A stretch of DNA of 64,000 nucleotides. Origin: Spartobacteria bacterium (lineage in GTDB: Bacteria; Verrucomicrobiota; Verrucomicrobiia; Chthoniobacterales; UBA10450). Below are positions 34,134-43,365 of this stretch, in pieces. Within the stretch, counting starts at the first letter, position 1. The number at the start of each line of letters is the position of its first letter. A program made the position numbers and the translations under genes. The notes below the pieces were generated by a model. That model was not told where the DNA came from and did no database searches. It worked only from the letters and a program-made list of their open reading frames with translations. Location: assembly GCA_003134765.1 (NCBI GenBank), contig PLCM01000032.1, positions 116,265 through 180,264 on the forward strand, given 5' to 3'.

Positions 34134-35608
34134 TCGCCTGGACCATTTACGTCACCTTCGGCGGCGCGATTCTTCTCCTCTTTCTGCCGCATGTTTTGGC
34201 ACGCTGGATGGCGCTGCTCGCCTCTCTCACCGGCTTCGCGATTAGTCTCAACGCTTTCTTCAACGCCGGCGATAGCGCCAGTTTTAAGACGATCGTCCAA
34301 CTGCCTTGGATTCGCGGACTCGGCTTCGAGTATCACCTCGCCGCCGACGGGATCAGCCTGACGATGTGCCTGGTCACTGGCTTGACCGCCGTCAGTGCCG
34401 TCCTTTTCTCCTGGGACGTTGAAGAGCGGCCTAACGAATTCTTCTTCTGGCTCCTCCTCGTCGTCGGCGGGTCCTACGGTGTCTTTCTCAGCGCCGATCT
34501 ATTCCTGCTCTTCGTCTTTTACGAGCTGGTCATCGTCCCGAAATATTTCCTCATCGCGATCTGGGGTTCAACGAACAAGGAATACGGCGCGATGAAGCTG
34601 ACCCTCTATTCCTTTTTTGGCGGCGCTGTCGCGTTGATCGGCATCCTCGCCATTTACGTGACGGGCGGTAGCGGCACGCTCGACTTGCAGCAGCTCGCGC
34701 AGTTTCAGTTCACTCCGCAATTCCAGACCTGGGTGTTCCCGATCGTGTTTCTCGGCTTTGCCGTGCTCGCCGGCATCTGGCCGCTTCACACCTGGGCGCC
34801 CACCGGTCACGTGGCGGCGCCGACCGCGGGCTCGATGCTGCTCGCCGGTATCGTGATGAAACTCGGGGCCTACGGCGCGTTGCGCGTCGCGATGAATATC
34901 CTCCCACTCGGCTTCCAGGTCTGGAGCAAATGGATCGCCGTCCTCGGCGTGATCGGGATCGTTTACGCAGCCGGAGTCGCTTTGCGCCAGCGCGATCTCA
35001 AGTTCGTCATCGGTTATTCGAGTGTCAGCCACATGGGCTTTGTCCTGCTCGGCCTCGCCACCGCGAATGCTCTCGGCGTCGGCGGCGCTGTCCTCCAAAT
35101 GTTTTCGCACGGTGTCATCGCCGCCCTGCTCTTCGCCGTCGCCGGGCGCATGATTTATCGCCGCACCCAGACGCGCGATCTGGACACGCTGTCGGGAATG
35201 AATCTGGGCCGGCTCCTGCCCTTCGCGGCATTTTCCTTCGTCATCGCTTCCGCGGCCTCAATGGGCATTCCCGGTTTCAGCGGATTCGCCGCCGAAATCA
35301 CGATCCTTCTCGGCGCCTGGAAAGCGTATCCGCTAGCGGTCCTGATCACCGGTGCCGGAATGGTGCTGGTGGCTGCGTTCACCCTGCGCGCTTTGAAGAA
35401 GACCTTCTTTGGTGATGGCGCGAATCCGATAGGTGGATCGGCCCCGAACGCTTTCGGGGGCGATGCCAGCTTCACTCCCATTTCCGCCGCGGAAAAATGG
35501 GGAGCTGGCCTGCTCATGTTCGCCACCCTCGCGGTCGGCCTTTATCCCAGGATGTTGCTCGACCGCATTCTTCCGGCCGTCGAAGCGATGCATTTTCTGA
35601 AACCATGA
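34130..35608 (+). CDS. nuoM: NADH-quinone oxidoreductase subunit M, second copy
   Basis: A 492-residue second NuoM-type subunit, clearly divergent from the first. Glu in FYELVIVPKYFLIAIWG, Lys in LAGIVMKLGAYG and Glu in FSGFAAEITILLG are kept. The helix-7 lysine (AVKVP in the first copy) is replaced by Leu in AVLAGIWPLHTWAPTGH. Known complexes with two NuoM subunits (2M complex I) are proposed to pump additional protons; whether this copy pumps without that lysine is open. The ATG overlaps the ORF6N stop and its own stop overlaps nuoN (ATGA). Confidence 0.92.
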   Translation: MIAWTIYVTFGGAILLLFLPHVLARWMALLASLTGFAISLNAFFNAGDSASFKTIVQLPWIRGLGFEYHLAADGISLTMCLVTGLTAVSAVLFSWDVEERPNEFFFWLLLVVGGSYGVFLSADLFLLFVFYELVIVPKYFLIAIWGSTNKEYGAMKLTLYSFFGGAVALIGILAIYVTGGSGTLDLQQLAQFQFTPQFQTWVFPIVFLGFAVLAGIWPLHTWAPTGHVAAPTAGSMLLAGIVMKLGAYGALRVAMNILPLGFQVWSKWIAVLGVIGIVYAAGVALRQRDLKFVIGYSSVSHMGFVLLGLATANALGVGGAVLQMFSHGVIAALLFAVAGRMIYRRTQTRDLDTLSGMNLGRLLPFAAFSFVIASAASMGIPGFSGFAAEITILLGAWKAYPLAVLITGAGMVLVAAFTLRALKKTFFGDGANPIGGSAPNAFGGDASFTPISAAEKWGAGLLMFATLAVGLYPRMLLDRILPAVEAMHFLKP

Positions 35609-37050
35609 ATTACCTCGATCTCCTCCGGCTCGCCGCCCCCGAAGCGACTCTGGTCCTGACCGCGCTGGTGGTCCTCGCGCTCGGATTGGTCAACGCGCGC
35701 GCTTCCGGAATTTGTTCGGCGGTTGCGGCCGCCGGTCTTCTTTTCGCCTCTTCCGCTGTCCTGATGCTGCCGCTCCAGGCCACGCTGTTCAACGGCATGC
35801 TCGTCATCACGCCGCTGACCTCCCTGTTCAAGATCATCTGTCTCGCGCTGGCATTTTTCACCGTGATTCTTGCACGCTCTCTGCGTTCCAGGCATCACGG
35901 CGAATATCTCGCCCTTCTTTTGCTCGCCACCGTTGGGCTGATGCTCCTCGTCGGCAGCGAAGAGTTGCTGGTGATTTTTATCGGCCTCGAGCTCACCGGG
36001 CTGTCGCTCTACATCATGGCCGCCTTCGATAAGACCGATATCCGCTCTGCTGAAGCGGGCCTGAAATATTTTCTGTTCGGCAGCACCGCCAGCGCCTTCA
36101 CGCTTTTTGGTATCAGCCTGATTTATGGAATGACTGGCACGACCAGCCTCGCCGTAGTCGCAACAAAGATCGGGACGATGACACCCCTGTTGAGCGCCGG
36201 CATTATCATGACTCTGATCGGCTTCGCGTTTAAGGTCGCGGCCGCGCCGTTTCACCTTTGGGCGCCCGATACCTATCAGGGCGCGCCAGTTCCTTCCGCG
36301 GCCTTTATTTCATCCGCATCGAAGGTGGCTTCCTTCGTTGTTCTCGGCAAAATCGTGCTGGTCGGCTTCGGCCCTGCGCAGGGAGCGGCGGGCTGGCATG
36401 CCCTGGTCGCCGGGTGGGCGCCTTTGCTGGCCGTGCTTTCCGCTCTGTCGATCCTGATCGGCAACCTCGTAGCTCTCGCCCAGTCGAATGTTCGGCGTCT
36501 GCTTGGCTATTCTGCCGTGGCGCATGCGGGCTACACGTTGCTTGGTCTCGTCGCCGGCGGACGCGATGGATTCAGCGCCACCCTCTTTTACACAACCGTT
36601 TATGCCTTCACGCTCGTCGGAGCTTTCGCGGTGGTCGCGGTCGTTCGCCGCGAAACCGGCGGGGACGATTTCGCTCACTTCGCTGGATTGCGCGCTCGCT
36701 CTCCATGGCTCGCCGGATGCATGGCCGTCTTCATGCTCTCGCTCGCCGGCATTCCGCCTCTCGGCGGTTTCTTCGGAAAATTCTATCTCTTCAGCGCCGC
36801 GCTCCGGGCCGGCAACAACCAGGGCTTGCTCTGGCTGGTCGCGCTGGCTCTCTTCGGCAGTCTTATTTCCTTCTATTACTATCTCATGGTGCTGAAGGTC
36901 ATCTTTGTTGATGATCCGCAGGCCCCCGCTCCCGTTGTCAGGCTCGATTTCTTGCAGCGAGCGTCCATCGCCTTCCTGGCCCTCCTCGTTCTTTTTCTGG
37001 GCGTTTTCCCAGGCGGTTTGGTTTGGAAAATCACCAGCTCGCTCCCTTAG
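35605..37050 (+). CDS. nuoN: NADH-quinone oxidoreductase subunit N
   Basis: A 481-residue antiporter-like subunit started at the ATG at 35605 (MNYLDLLRLAAPEATLVL). Channel residues are present: Glu in FIGLELTGLSLYIMAAF, Lys in AFKVAAAPFHLWAPDTYQG, Lys in SSASKVASFVVLGK and Lys in PLGGFFGKFYLFSAAL. It ends the nuo operon. A frame extending to 35497 reads through the end of the second nuoM and is not used. Confidence 0.95.
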   Translation: MNYLDLLRLAAPEATLVLTALVVLALGLVNARASGICSAVAAAGLLFASSAVLMLPLQATLFNGMLVITPLTSLFKIICLALAFFTVILARSLRSRHHGEYLALLLLATVGLMLLVGSEELLVIFIGLELTGLSLYIMAAFDKTDIRSAEAGLKYFLFGSTASAFTLFGISLIYGMTGTTSLAVVATKIGTMTPLLSAGIIMTLIGFAFKVAAAPFHLWAPDTYQGAPVPSAAFISSASKVASFVVLGKIVLVGFGPAQGAAGWHALVAGWAPLLAVLSALSILIGNLVALAQSNVRRLLGYSAVAHAGYTLLGLVAGGRDGFSATLFYTTVYAFTLVGAFAVVAVVRRETGGDDFAHFAGLRARSPWLAGCMAVFMLSLAGIPPLGGFFGKFYLFSAALRAGNNQGLLWLVALALFGSLISFYYYLMVLKVIFVDDPQAPAPVVRLDFLQRASIAFLALLVLFLGVFPGGLVWKITSSLP

Positions 37051-37086
37051 CCCCGGAGGCACGTGCTTCTGCACGTCCCAAACTTC

Positions 37087-37106
37087 GGACATTCGGAAGA
37101 ATGTCC
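37087..37106. other. Hairpin downstream of nuoN
   Basis: A perfect 8-bp stem GGACATTC / GAATGTCC with a GGAA tetraloop, 37 bp after the nuoN stop. No T-run follows, so it is more likely an mRNA-stabilising or repeat hairpin than an intrinsic terminator. Confidence 0.45.
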
Positions 37107-37231
37107 CCGCAAAAGGCAAAGCGCTACCGACGGAACGTTTACTTGCTCTGCTGAAGAAGTAGAAAGAGCGAGGGTTCGCTGCAACGCGAAGCTTGACGAT
37201 CCAACCTCCGCCTTAACAGAATCGCCGAACC

Positions 37232-37906
37232 ATGAGACCTATAACATTGTCAGTCACTACTCTGTTCGCGATTGCCTCCGTGGCAGTCGCGCAAACTCCT
37301 TCAGTCGCGCCGAAGATGCCTTCTACAGCTTCCAGCCCTGCGACTACTACCACGACCACCACTTCAGCCATGCCCAGCGACGCCGAGATGATGAAACAAA
37401 TGATTGAGCTCGCAAAGCTCAACGACAATCACAAGCTCCTGGCCTCGACCGCCGGCACCTGGAGTTACATCGTCAAAATGTGGATGGACCCGAAGGCCAA
37501 CCCGAGCCAGTCCACTGGCACCGCGACCCGGAAAGCGATTATGGATGGGCGCTACGTTACGGGTGATTACTCTGGTAGCTTCAAGGTGCCTGGAGCCGAT
37601 GGTAAAATGAAGGACATGAACTTCCACGGCATGGCGCTCGACGGCTATGACAACGTGAAACAGAAGTTCGTTTCCTCGTGGATCGACAACATGGGCACCG
37701 GGATCATGATGCTGGACGGCACCTACGATGCCGGAACGAAAACGTTCACCTACACCGGCGAATACGAAGGAATGCCCGGAATGAAATCGAAGGTCCGCCA
37801 GCTCATCAAATTCGCCGACAAGGACCATATGAGTATGGAGTACTATGAAGACCGCGGTCAGGGCGAAATGAAATCCATGGAGATCAATTACACGCGGAAA
37901 AAATAG
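37232..37906 (+). CDS. Secreted DUF1579 family protein
   Basis: A 224-residue protein with a signal peptide cleaved near AVAQ (residue 20), a Thr/Pro-rich spacer (ATTTTTTTSAMPSDAEMMKQ) and a DUF1579 beta-barrel domain (LLASTAGTWSYIVKMW, GMALDGYDNVKQKFVSSWID, LDGTYDAGTKTFTYTGEYE). DUF1579 proteins are lipocalin-like and common in Acidobacteria and Verrucomicrobia; a role in binding a small ligand is inferred from the fold only. It has its own terminator. Confidence 0.88.
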   Translation: MRPITLSVTTLFAIASVAVAQTPSVAPKMPSTASSPATTTTTTTSAMPSDAEMMKQMIELAKLNDNHKLLASTAGTWSYIVKMWMDPKANPSQSTGTATRKAIMDGRYVTGDYSGSFKVPGADGKMKDMNFHGMALDGYDNVKQKFVSSWIDNMGTGIMMLDGTYDAGTKTFTYTGEYEGMPGMKSKVRQLIKFADKDHMSMEYYEDRGQGEMKSMEINYTRKK

Positions 37907-37938
37907 CGCAATCTCTCAGTTCAGACTTACAAACTTCG

Positions 37939-37985
37939 GCCCGCTGCCGCTCGCACGTGTTGCGGCAGCGGGCCTCGTTGTTTTC
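37939..37985 (+). terminator. Rho-independent terminator after the DUF1579 gene
   Basis: A perfect 12-bp GC-rich stem (GCCCGCTGCCGC / GCGGCAGCGGGC) with an 11-base loop, followed by CTCGTTGTTTTC, 33 bp after the stop codon. Confidence 0.8.
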
Positions 37986-38078
37986 TACGTTCCACTTCCG
38001 AATTTCTACTTCGCTTCTATGATTTCCGATCTCTGTCCTTCGACGGGGAGGCACATGACGTGCTAAACCGCTCTCTCG

Positions 38079-38822
38079 ATGCAACACGATCCCCTCTTCG
38101 ATTCGACTGAGAACCAGGCCCTCCTCGTCGTCTGCGCCCGCAAGACGATTCGCAACGCCGCCATCGGTGGCATTATCTGGGGCATCATCAACCTCCTCGT
38201 TGGCGCCGCGGCCGTTCAGGCGAATCTGTTGAATGTCGGCCTTATCGCGCTCGCCTGCCTGATGCTCGGCGCGGGCATTCTCGCGTTGGCCAAACCTTCG
38301 TTGCACGCCCTCCTGAGCGAAGCGGTCGTCAGCGTGCTTTTACTTTGCTGGAACATTGGCATCACCGTCCTCAACGCGAGGGCCGGCGTGGGCAACCTCC
38401 CCGTCCACGGCTTGATTTGGCCGCTGGTCGCTGCCGTCATCTTCTTCAGGGAATATGTAAAACTCGGCCACCTGAAGGACGCGATCAGCGCGATGAACCA
38501 TCAGACGGTCAAGGAAGCCACCGCCCTCTGCAAACAACTCTTCAAGAGCAAACTGAAGGAATCGTCCGATATCGCCGAAGCCTCCTCGCGCCGCTGCCGC
38601 GTCCGTTTGATGAGCGACGCCGCCTTTTGCGTCCAGAGAAATTTGGCCCGCGCCTTTTACATGGATCGGGCCCATTTCCAGACCTGCATTCCGGATTTGA
38701 ACCAGAAGAAGCTGCGTCTCGTCGTCCGCCATCCTCTCGGCAAACTCACCTACGCCTTCGACAAGAAGAATTCCGAGAAGATCAAGAGCTGGCTCAGCTC
38801 TCCTGCGGCGCAGGCAAGTTAG
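38079..38822 (+). CDS. Membrane protein of unknown function
   Basis: A 247-residue protein. Four hydrophobic helices lie in the first half (GGIIWGIINLLVGAAAVQAN, VGLIALACLMLGAGILALA, LLSEAVVSVLLLCWNIGITV, LIWPLVAAVIFFREYVKLG). A cytoplasmic basic region follows (LCKQLFKSKLKESSDIAEAS, HPLGKLTYAFDKKN). No family is recognised. Its TAG at 38820 is in the same frame as the acyltransferase frame that follows, with no other stop between. Confidence 0.72.
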   Translation: MQHDPLFDSTENQALLVVCARKTIRNAAIGGIIWGIINLLVGAAAVQANLLNVGLIALACLMLGAGILALAKPSLHALLSEAVVSVLLLCWNIGITVLNARAGVGNLPVHGLIWPLVAAVIFFREYVKLGHLKDAISAMNHQTVKEATALCKQLFKSKLKESSDIAEASSRRCRVRLMSDAAFCVQRNLARAFYMDRAHFQTCIPDLNQKKLRLVVRHPLGKLTYAFDKKNSEKIKSWLSSPAAQAS

Positions 38823-38921
38823 TCGATCGCGAAGATCGACGCAGCTCGGCCTCGCTCTTCGGGCTGCCTTACGGCTAACTTCGCTTCTCTGACCTCTGAT
38901 CTCCGATCCGCTTTAGGACGG

Positions 38922-40085
38922 ATTCGCCGTGGCGAACCTCCGGCCTCTGGTGTTGTCGACCCGCGCTTCACCGATCGCGAGCGCCAGCCGGGACTCGATC
39001 TTCTCCGAGCCCTCGCCATTGTCGTCGTTGTTATTTACCACGCCGCGCTTTTCGGATTCAAACTGCCAGGCCGCGTCGATCGCTTTGGCTGGATCGGCGT
39101 CGATCTTTTCTTTGTCCTGAGCGGCTACCTCATCGGCGGTCAACTCCTCGCGCCGCTCGCTCCTGGAGACGGCACGCCCTCGTGCCGTGGGAGAAAGCGT
39201 ATCCAATTCGGCCGATTCTTCGCGCGCCGCGCCCTGCGCATTTTGCCTGCCTATCTCGTCGTTCTGGCCATTTATTTCCTGCTGCCCTCGTTGCGCGAGT
39301 ATCCGGAAATTTCGCCGCTCTGGAAATTTCTCCTCTCCGTCCAAAACACCGGTCTCCGCGGCGGTACCGCCTTCTCCCACGCCTGGTCGCTCGCGGTCGA
39401 GGACCAGTTCTATCTCCTTCTGCCGCTTGTCCTGTTCCTCGTCCTTCGCTGGCGCCGCGCGGCGCTTATCGTTCCGTGCGCGATTGTGCTCGGCGGATTT
39501 GCGCTCCGCTGGTTTCTCGCCGTGCAAAATCTCGGCGAAACCGGAGTAAACTTCCGCGCCTTCCAAACCTGGATCTACTACGCCACCTGGACCCGGCTCG
39601 ATCCTCTCGTCTTTGGCGTGGCGCTCGCCGCGATCGAAAAATTCCGGCCGCATTGGTGGCAACGCCTCGTGAACTCCGCCGTCTGGCTCTGGCTGCCCGG
39701 CCTCGCGCTCATCGCTTATGCGCTTTACCTGGGCGAAACCGATGACGTCACCGTCACCACCTGCGTCTGGCAATTCCCGCTCATCGCCCTCGGCATGGTC
39801 GCGCTCCTCATCTGTGCCGTCAGTCCACGCTTGCCCTTTCGCCGAGTCAAAATCCGCGGCGCCGCCTTCATCGCCAGCATTGCCTACAGCGCCTACCTCA
39901 TCCAGAAGCTCGCCATCCACTTCGGCGCACAATTTTTTGCGACCCATGACATCGCGTTAACATCAGTCACGGCTCTCGTCGGCGTCGAACTCTGCGTTTA
40001 CGCCGCCGCCACCGTTCTTTTCTTCACGATCGAGCGCCCCTTTTTACAACTCCGTCACCGAATCGCAAAACGCGACCGGCCTTGA
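38922..40085 (+). CDS. Acyltransferase 3 (OafA/YrhL-like), start codon unclear
   Basis: A multi-spanning acyltransferase that would O-acetylate a surface sugar. Conserved features are RQPGLDLLRALAIVVVVIYH (catalytic His), then GWIGVDLFFVLSGYLIGG, FFARRALRILPAYLVVLAIY and SHAWSLAVEDQFYLLLPL. The frame is open from the TAG at 38820 to the TGA at 40083, yet contains no ATG, GTG or TTG before the TTG at 39243, which lies after the catalytic region. A non-standard start (ATT 38922 or CTG 38889), readthrough of the TAG, or a damaged 5' end are all possible. The coordinates given use ATT 38922 and are provisional. Confidence 0.7.
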   Translation: MRRGEPPASGVVDPRFTDRERQPGLDLLRALAIVVVVIYHAALFGFKLPGRVDRFGWIGVDLFFVLSGYLIGGQLLAPLAPGDGTPSCRGRKRIQFGRFFARRALRILPAYLVVLAIYFLLPSLREYPEISPLWKFLLSVQNTGLRGGTAFSHAWSLAVEDQFYLLLPLVLFLVLRWRRAALIVPCAIVLGGFALRWFLAVQNLGETGVNFRAFQTWIYYATWTRLDPLVFGVALAAIEKFRPHWWQRLVNSAVWLWLPGLALIAYALYLGETDDVTVTTCVWQFPLIALGMVALLICAVSPRLPFRRVKIRGAAFIASIAYSAYLIQKLAIHFGAQFFATHDIALTSVTALVGVELCVYAAATVLFFTIERPFLQLRHRIAKRDRP

Positions 40086-40114
40086 TTACCCGCTCACGAA
40101 TCCCGCATCCTGCA

Positions 40115-40318
40115 TCACGAATCACGCATCTTCGGCTTTGGCCTCCGCCTGGGGACTGGATTGGTCGGAGTGTCACAGCAAGGCTCCTTTTCAATCTTGC
40201 CGCTCGCTTTGCACTTGTACGTGCCATCATTCTGCTTCACGCACATCGTCTCTTTCGGCTCCGCCGCCAAAGCGGATGACGCAAACGCGATCAGCGCGAA
40301 AATGAATGCGAATCTCAT
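40115..40318 (-). CDS. Small secreted cysteine-containing protein
   Basis: A 67-residue protein with a clear signal peptide (MRFAFIFALIAFASSALA) and a short mature part with four cysteines (TMCVKQNDGTYKCKASG, then EKEPCCDTP). The tail is basic (PRRRPKPKMRDS). The spacing suggests one or two disulphides in the periplasm. AAAGGAG lies 24 bases before the ATG, too far for a normal ribosome-binding site. Unknown function. Confidence 0.62.
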   Translation of the reverse strand: MRFAFIFALIAFASSALAAEPKETMCVKQNDGTYKCKASGKIEKEPCCDTPTNPVPRRRPKPKMRDS

Positions 40319-40379
40319 TGCCCGCCGAATGTACTCGGCAACGTTCTCCTTTCAATTAGGACAGTAGTCACTCTCACTT

Positions 40380-40442
40380 GCCATTCGCCACTCGCCACTC
40401 GCCATTCGTCATTCGCCATTCGCCATTCGTCATTCGTCATTC
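40380..40442. repeat. Nine 7-bp tandem repeats before the phospholipase D gene
   Basis: Nine consecutive heptamers of the form GYCAYTC (GCCATTC, GCCACTC and GTCATTC), ending seven bases before the next start codon. The number could vary by slippage and shift the spacing between promoter and gene. Confidence 0.88.
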
Positions 40443-40449
40443 TTTTCCC

Positions 40450-41547
40450 ATGTCACCCATCACTTCTTCCGATAACCTCTCCGTCTTCTTTCTCGCCCAG
40501 GGCGAACAAAGCGCCGATGCCGTCATGGCCCGGCTCACCGCCTTCATCCGTGCCGCTACCCAGACCCTCGATCTCGCTGTTTACGACATGCGTTTCAGCG
40601 ATCCGCTCCGCGCCCAACTCGTGACGGCGTTGCGCGAGCGCGCCGAGGCCGGCGTCCAAATCCGTTTCTGTTACGACGGCGATAAACCGGCCGCGCCGAA
40701 CGTCGCCGCCGGCCAGGACCCGGCCCCTGCGGGCACGAGCGCGTTCGTCCAGTCGCTTGGTTATCCCGCGCGCCGCATCGCCGGGATGAAACTGATGCAC
40801 AGCAAATTCGTCGTGCGCGATCGCAGTTCGGTCTGGACCGGCTCCACCAACATGACCGACGACGCCTTTACCCTGATGGAAAACAACATCGTCGAGATCG
40901 ATTCCCCTGCGCTCGCCGCTTCCTACACCCAGGATTTCGAGCAGCTCTGGGAAAAGGAAAACTTCGAGAACACCGGCAACATCCACACCGCGCCCGTGCC
41001 GCTCACCTTTTCCGGTCAACCCGCCACCGCCCGCGTCCTGTTCTCGCCCGGGTGCGGCCTGGAGATCGATACCGAGATCGCCCGCCGGGTCCGCGCCGCC
41101 CAACGGCGTGTCCGCATTTGCAGTTTGCTAATCAACTCCGGCACCCTCATCAACGAGCTGGGCAACTTATTGCGCGCCGGCGGAGTCAGGGTCGATGGCA
41201 TCTACGATCGCACTCAGATGGCGGAAGTTTACGTGCAATGGCAGAGTGTCCCCTCGAACCACTGGAAAATCCCCGCCGTCCACGACATCATCGCGCGCGC
41301 CGGCCTGGTCGGGAAAAACTCCACGCCCTACAGCCCCACCAGCCGCCACGATTTCATGCACAACAAAGTGCTCGTAATCGACGACACCGTCATCACCGGC
41401 TCCTACAATTTCTCCCGAAGCGCCGAGCTCAACGCCGAAAACATCCTCTTCCTCGAAAGCCCCGCCCTCGCCGAAACCTACAGCAATTACATCGACCACC
41501 TGATCGCGAAATACCGCGCGGGAAAGGACCTTTCCGGCACGCCGTAG
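40450..41547 (+). CDS. Phospholipase D-like protein with two HKD motifs
   Basis: A 365-residue protein started at the ATG at 40450; an upstream frame only translates the heptamer repeats. Two HxKxxxxD motifs are present: His117 in MHSKFVVRDRSSVWTGSTNM and His304 in MHNKVLVIDDTVITGSYNFS. The two halves form one active site that hydrolyses phosphodiester bonds in phospholipids or nucleic acid. There is no signal peptide, so it probably acts in the cytoplasm. The compact two-domain form, lacking extra membrane helices, fits the nuclease/PLD-like group rather than cardiolipin synthase. Substrate uncertain. Confidence 0.9.
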   Translation: MSPITSSDNLSVFFLAQGEQSADAVMARLTAFIRAATQTLDLAVYDMRFSDPLRAQLVTALRERAEAGVQIRFCYDGDKPAAPNVAAGQDPAPAGTSAFVQSLGYPARRIAGMKLMHSKFVVRDRSSVWTGSTNMTDDAFTLMENNIVEIDSPALAASYTQDFEQLWEKENFENTGNIHTAPVPLTFSGQPATARVLFSPGCGLEIDTEIARRVRAAQRRVRICSLLINSGTLINELGNLLRAGGVRVDGIYDRTQMAEVYVQWQSVPSNHWKIPAVHDIIARAGLVGKNSTPYSPTSRHDFMHNKVLVIDDTVITGSYNFSRSAELNAENILFLESPALAETYSNYIDHLIAKYRAGKDLSGTP

Positions 41548-41935
41548 CCTCGGCGTAGGCGGCTCACGTTCCCGCGTTTAAATTGTCATGCGGCTAACTT
41601 CCGCGAGCGCTCCGCGCGAGAACTTGTAGCGGCAGACGTGTCGCCTGCACCAATATTGCTCGTCACTGGCTTCGTTGACCTCTCACTTTCGCGAGCGAAA
41701 CGAGGGTGGATCGAGCGCTCCGTCGCTCGATGCCAAAAAATAATACCGGCGAAGCCGGCACTAAAACATCGCCCGACGGAGCGGCCGATCCACCTCCGCG
41801 TCATTAACATCGATCATCTGAGAGTGAAATTTCGACCTGTCGACTGCGCTGTTTGGAACTTCTAGAGGGGACACTGTAATACGCCTTTGCGCGTATGGAC
41901 GAGATTGCCGATGTAGGTTATTAGAAGCATCCCCC
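41548..41935. other. Gene-free stretch with repeats before the LuxR-type gene
   Basis: The 388 bp hold no credible gene. They contain GCCGTAGCCTCGGCGTAGGC (also seen near 62190), a GCGGCAGACGTGTCGCCTGC hairpin and the inverted repeat at 41705-41794. Confidence 0.6.
41705..41794. repeat. Inverted-repeat element (MITE-like)
   Basis: Imperfect 28-bp arms, 41705-41732 and 41767-41794 (GGTGGATCGAGCGCTCCGTC against its reverse complement), around a short centre that includes CCGGCGAAGCCGG. Confidence 0.8.
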
Positions 41936-42244
41936 ATGACCCCCCGGATCGTCCGAAAAACTGGCGACGCAGCAAAACTGCGTTCAACGCGTCCAGTGTC
42001 CAGTGAGTCGCGCCCCTTAACGAAGCGTGAGCTCGAGGTCGCGGAATGGATCGCGGCCGCCAAGCGCAATCACGAGATCGGCAAAATTCTTGGGTGCAGC
42101 TCACGCACGGTCCAAAAGCACGTGCAACACATCCTGGAAAAACTGCACCTCGAAACGCGGATCGCGGTTTGTATTTGGTGGTACGAGCGCCGCCTTGCCG
42201 ACGCGGGTTCGACCCGCGCCCGGCGCAAATCACTCCGCGTTTGA
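41936..42244 (+). CDS. Stand-alone LuxR-type HTH protein
   Basis: A 102-residue protein consisting almost only of a LuxR/GerE helix-turn-helix: [40 protein letters not shown] and EKLHLETR. There is no receiver or ligand-binding domain. Such short proteins bind DNA constitutively or need a partner for control. Downstream is a secreted collagen-like protein, which it could regulate. The basic C-terminus (RRKSLRV) may add DNA contact. Confidence 0.82.
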   Translation: MTPRIVRKTGDAAKLRSTRPVSSESRPLTKRELEVAEWIAAAKRNHEIGKILGCSSRTVQKHVQHILEKLHLETRIAVCIWWYERRLADAGSTRARRKSLRV

Positions 42245-42390
42245 GCCACCCGGTCCGTACGCCATTCGGCCCATTGCGGCCTTTCGCGCAGTTCGCGCAT
42301 GATGCCGGTGTCGTGAAAATTCCCCTCGCCCTCAACCCTTCTGCCGAGAACAAACGTAATCGTTCCAAAAATCTCTCATCACTCCGCCCC

Positions 42391-43332
42391 ATGAACAAGA
42401 CGCTCCCCCGGCGCGCGATCGCCACTGCATTAATCCTTCTTGTCCTTGCCCTCCTTGCTTCTCACGCGAGCGCGGTTGAGGCGTTACTCCTCCAGGATAC
42501 GTACGTCGATAACGGCACCAGCGGCGGCAAACCAACACCGAATAACTCGAATAACGGGGCTGGCATCGACTTGCGCGTCTTCAAAGGCAACGGTCGGATC
42601 GGCCGAACATTTCTAAAGTTTACCCTTGCCACTCTTCCGCCCGGAACGACGGCGACAGATGTGACTCACGCCAGGCTTCGCCTCTGGGTCAACAGCAACA
42701 GCACCGCCGTCGGATCGATCACCTTAAGCCCGGTGACGAGTTCCTGGGATGAATACACGCTCAAGGATAGCTCTACCGGAACTTTGACCTATGGAGCCCC
42801 AAAACTGTTGGACCTGCCCGTGAGTTCTGTCAGTAACTTCATCAGTATCGACGTAACCCAGTGGGTCAAGGGATGGCTCAGCGGAACTCTGGTCAACGAA
42901 GGAATCGAAGTCGAGGCAAGCGCCACGACCGGTCTTCTTAATCTTTCTTTCGATAGTAAGGAATCCAACCAAACCAGCCACGAGCCCCGCCTCGAAATCT
43001 CCCTAAGTAAGATCGGTCCTATCGGTCCCATGGGTCCTATCGGGCCTCAAGGTCCGCCGGGAGCAGCCGGACCAGCTGGAGCAACGGGACCCGCAGGCGC
43101 CAAGGGCGATTCAGGGACCATCGGTCCAATGGGTCCGCCAGGTTTGCCAGGCCCGGCTGGGATCCCGGGATCAGCCGGCGTCCCGGGACCAACAGGCCCC
43201 GCTGGTCCAGCTGGCGAACCCGGAGCTCCCGGCCCCGTCGGCTCACCCGGGCCCGCTGCGGTCTGGCCGACTCGCATCCAACCTCAAGGCGATCTTTCGA
43301 TGGGAGAATTCACGCAGGGACCAACTCCCTAG
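42391..43332 (+). CDS. Secreted DNRLRE protein with collagen-like tail
   Basis: A 313-residue exported protein. The signal peptide ([18 protein letters not shown]) is followed by a DNRLRE domain (residues about 35-205; [57 protein letters not shown]). Next come 27 uninterrupted Gly-X-Y triplets, many of them Gly-Pro-X ([19 protein letters not shown]), and a short globular end. Bacterial collagen-like tails trimerise into stalks. Hence it is probably a trimeric surface fibre or adhesin with an N-terminal beta-sandwich head. No sortase or PEP-CTERM signal is visible. Confidence 0.9.
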   Translation: MNKTLPRRAIATALILLVLALLASHASAVEALLLQDTYVDNGTSGGKPTPNNSNNGAGIDLRVFKGNGRIGRTFLKFTLATLPPGTTATDVTHARLRLWVNSNSTAVGSITLSPVTSSWDEYTLKDSSTGTLTYGAPKLLDLPVSSVSNFISIDVTQWVKGWLSGTLVNEGIEVEASATTGLLNLSFDSKESNQTSHEPRLEISLSKIGPIGPMGPIGPQGPPGAAGPAGATGPAGAKGDSGTIGPMGPPGLPGPAGIPGSAGVPGPTGPAGPAGEPGAPGPVGSPGPAAVWPTRIQPQGDLSMGEFTQGPTP

Positions 43333-43365
43333 AAAAGTAATTGCCACTTCAGCCATCCCCCTGGA

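Noticed and set aside
40380..40442. CRISPR array
   Set aside because: The units are 7 bp with no spacers; this is a simple tandem repeat. No CRISPR array was found in the window.
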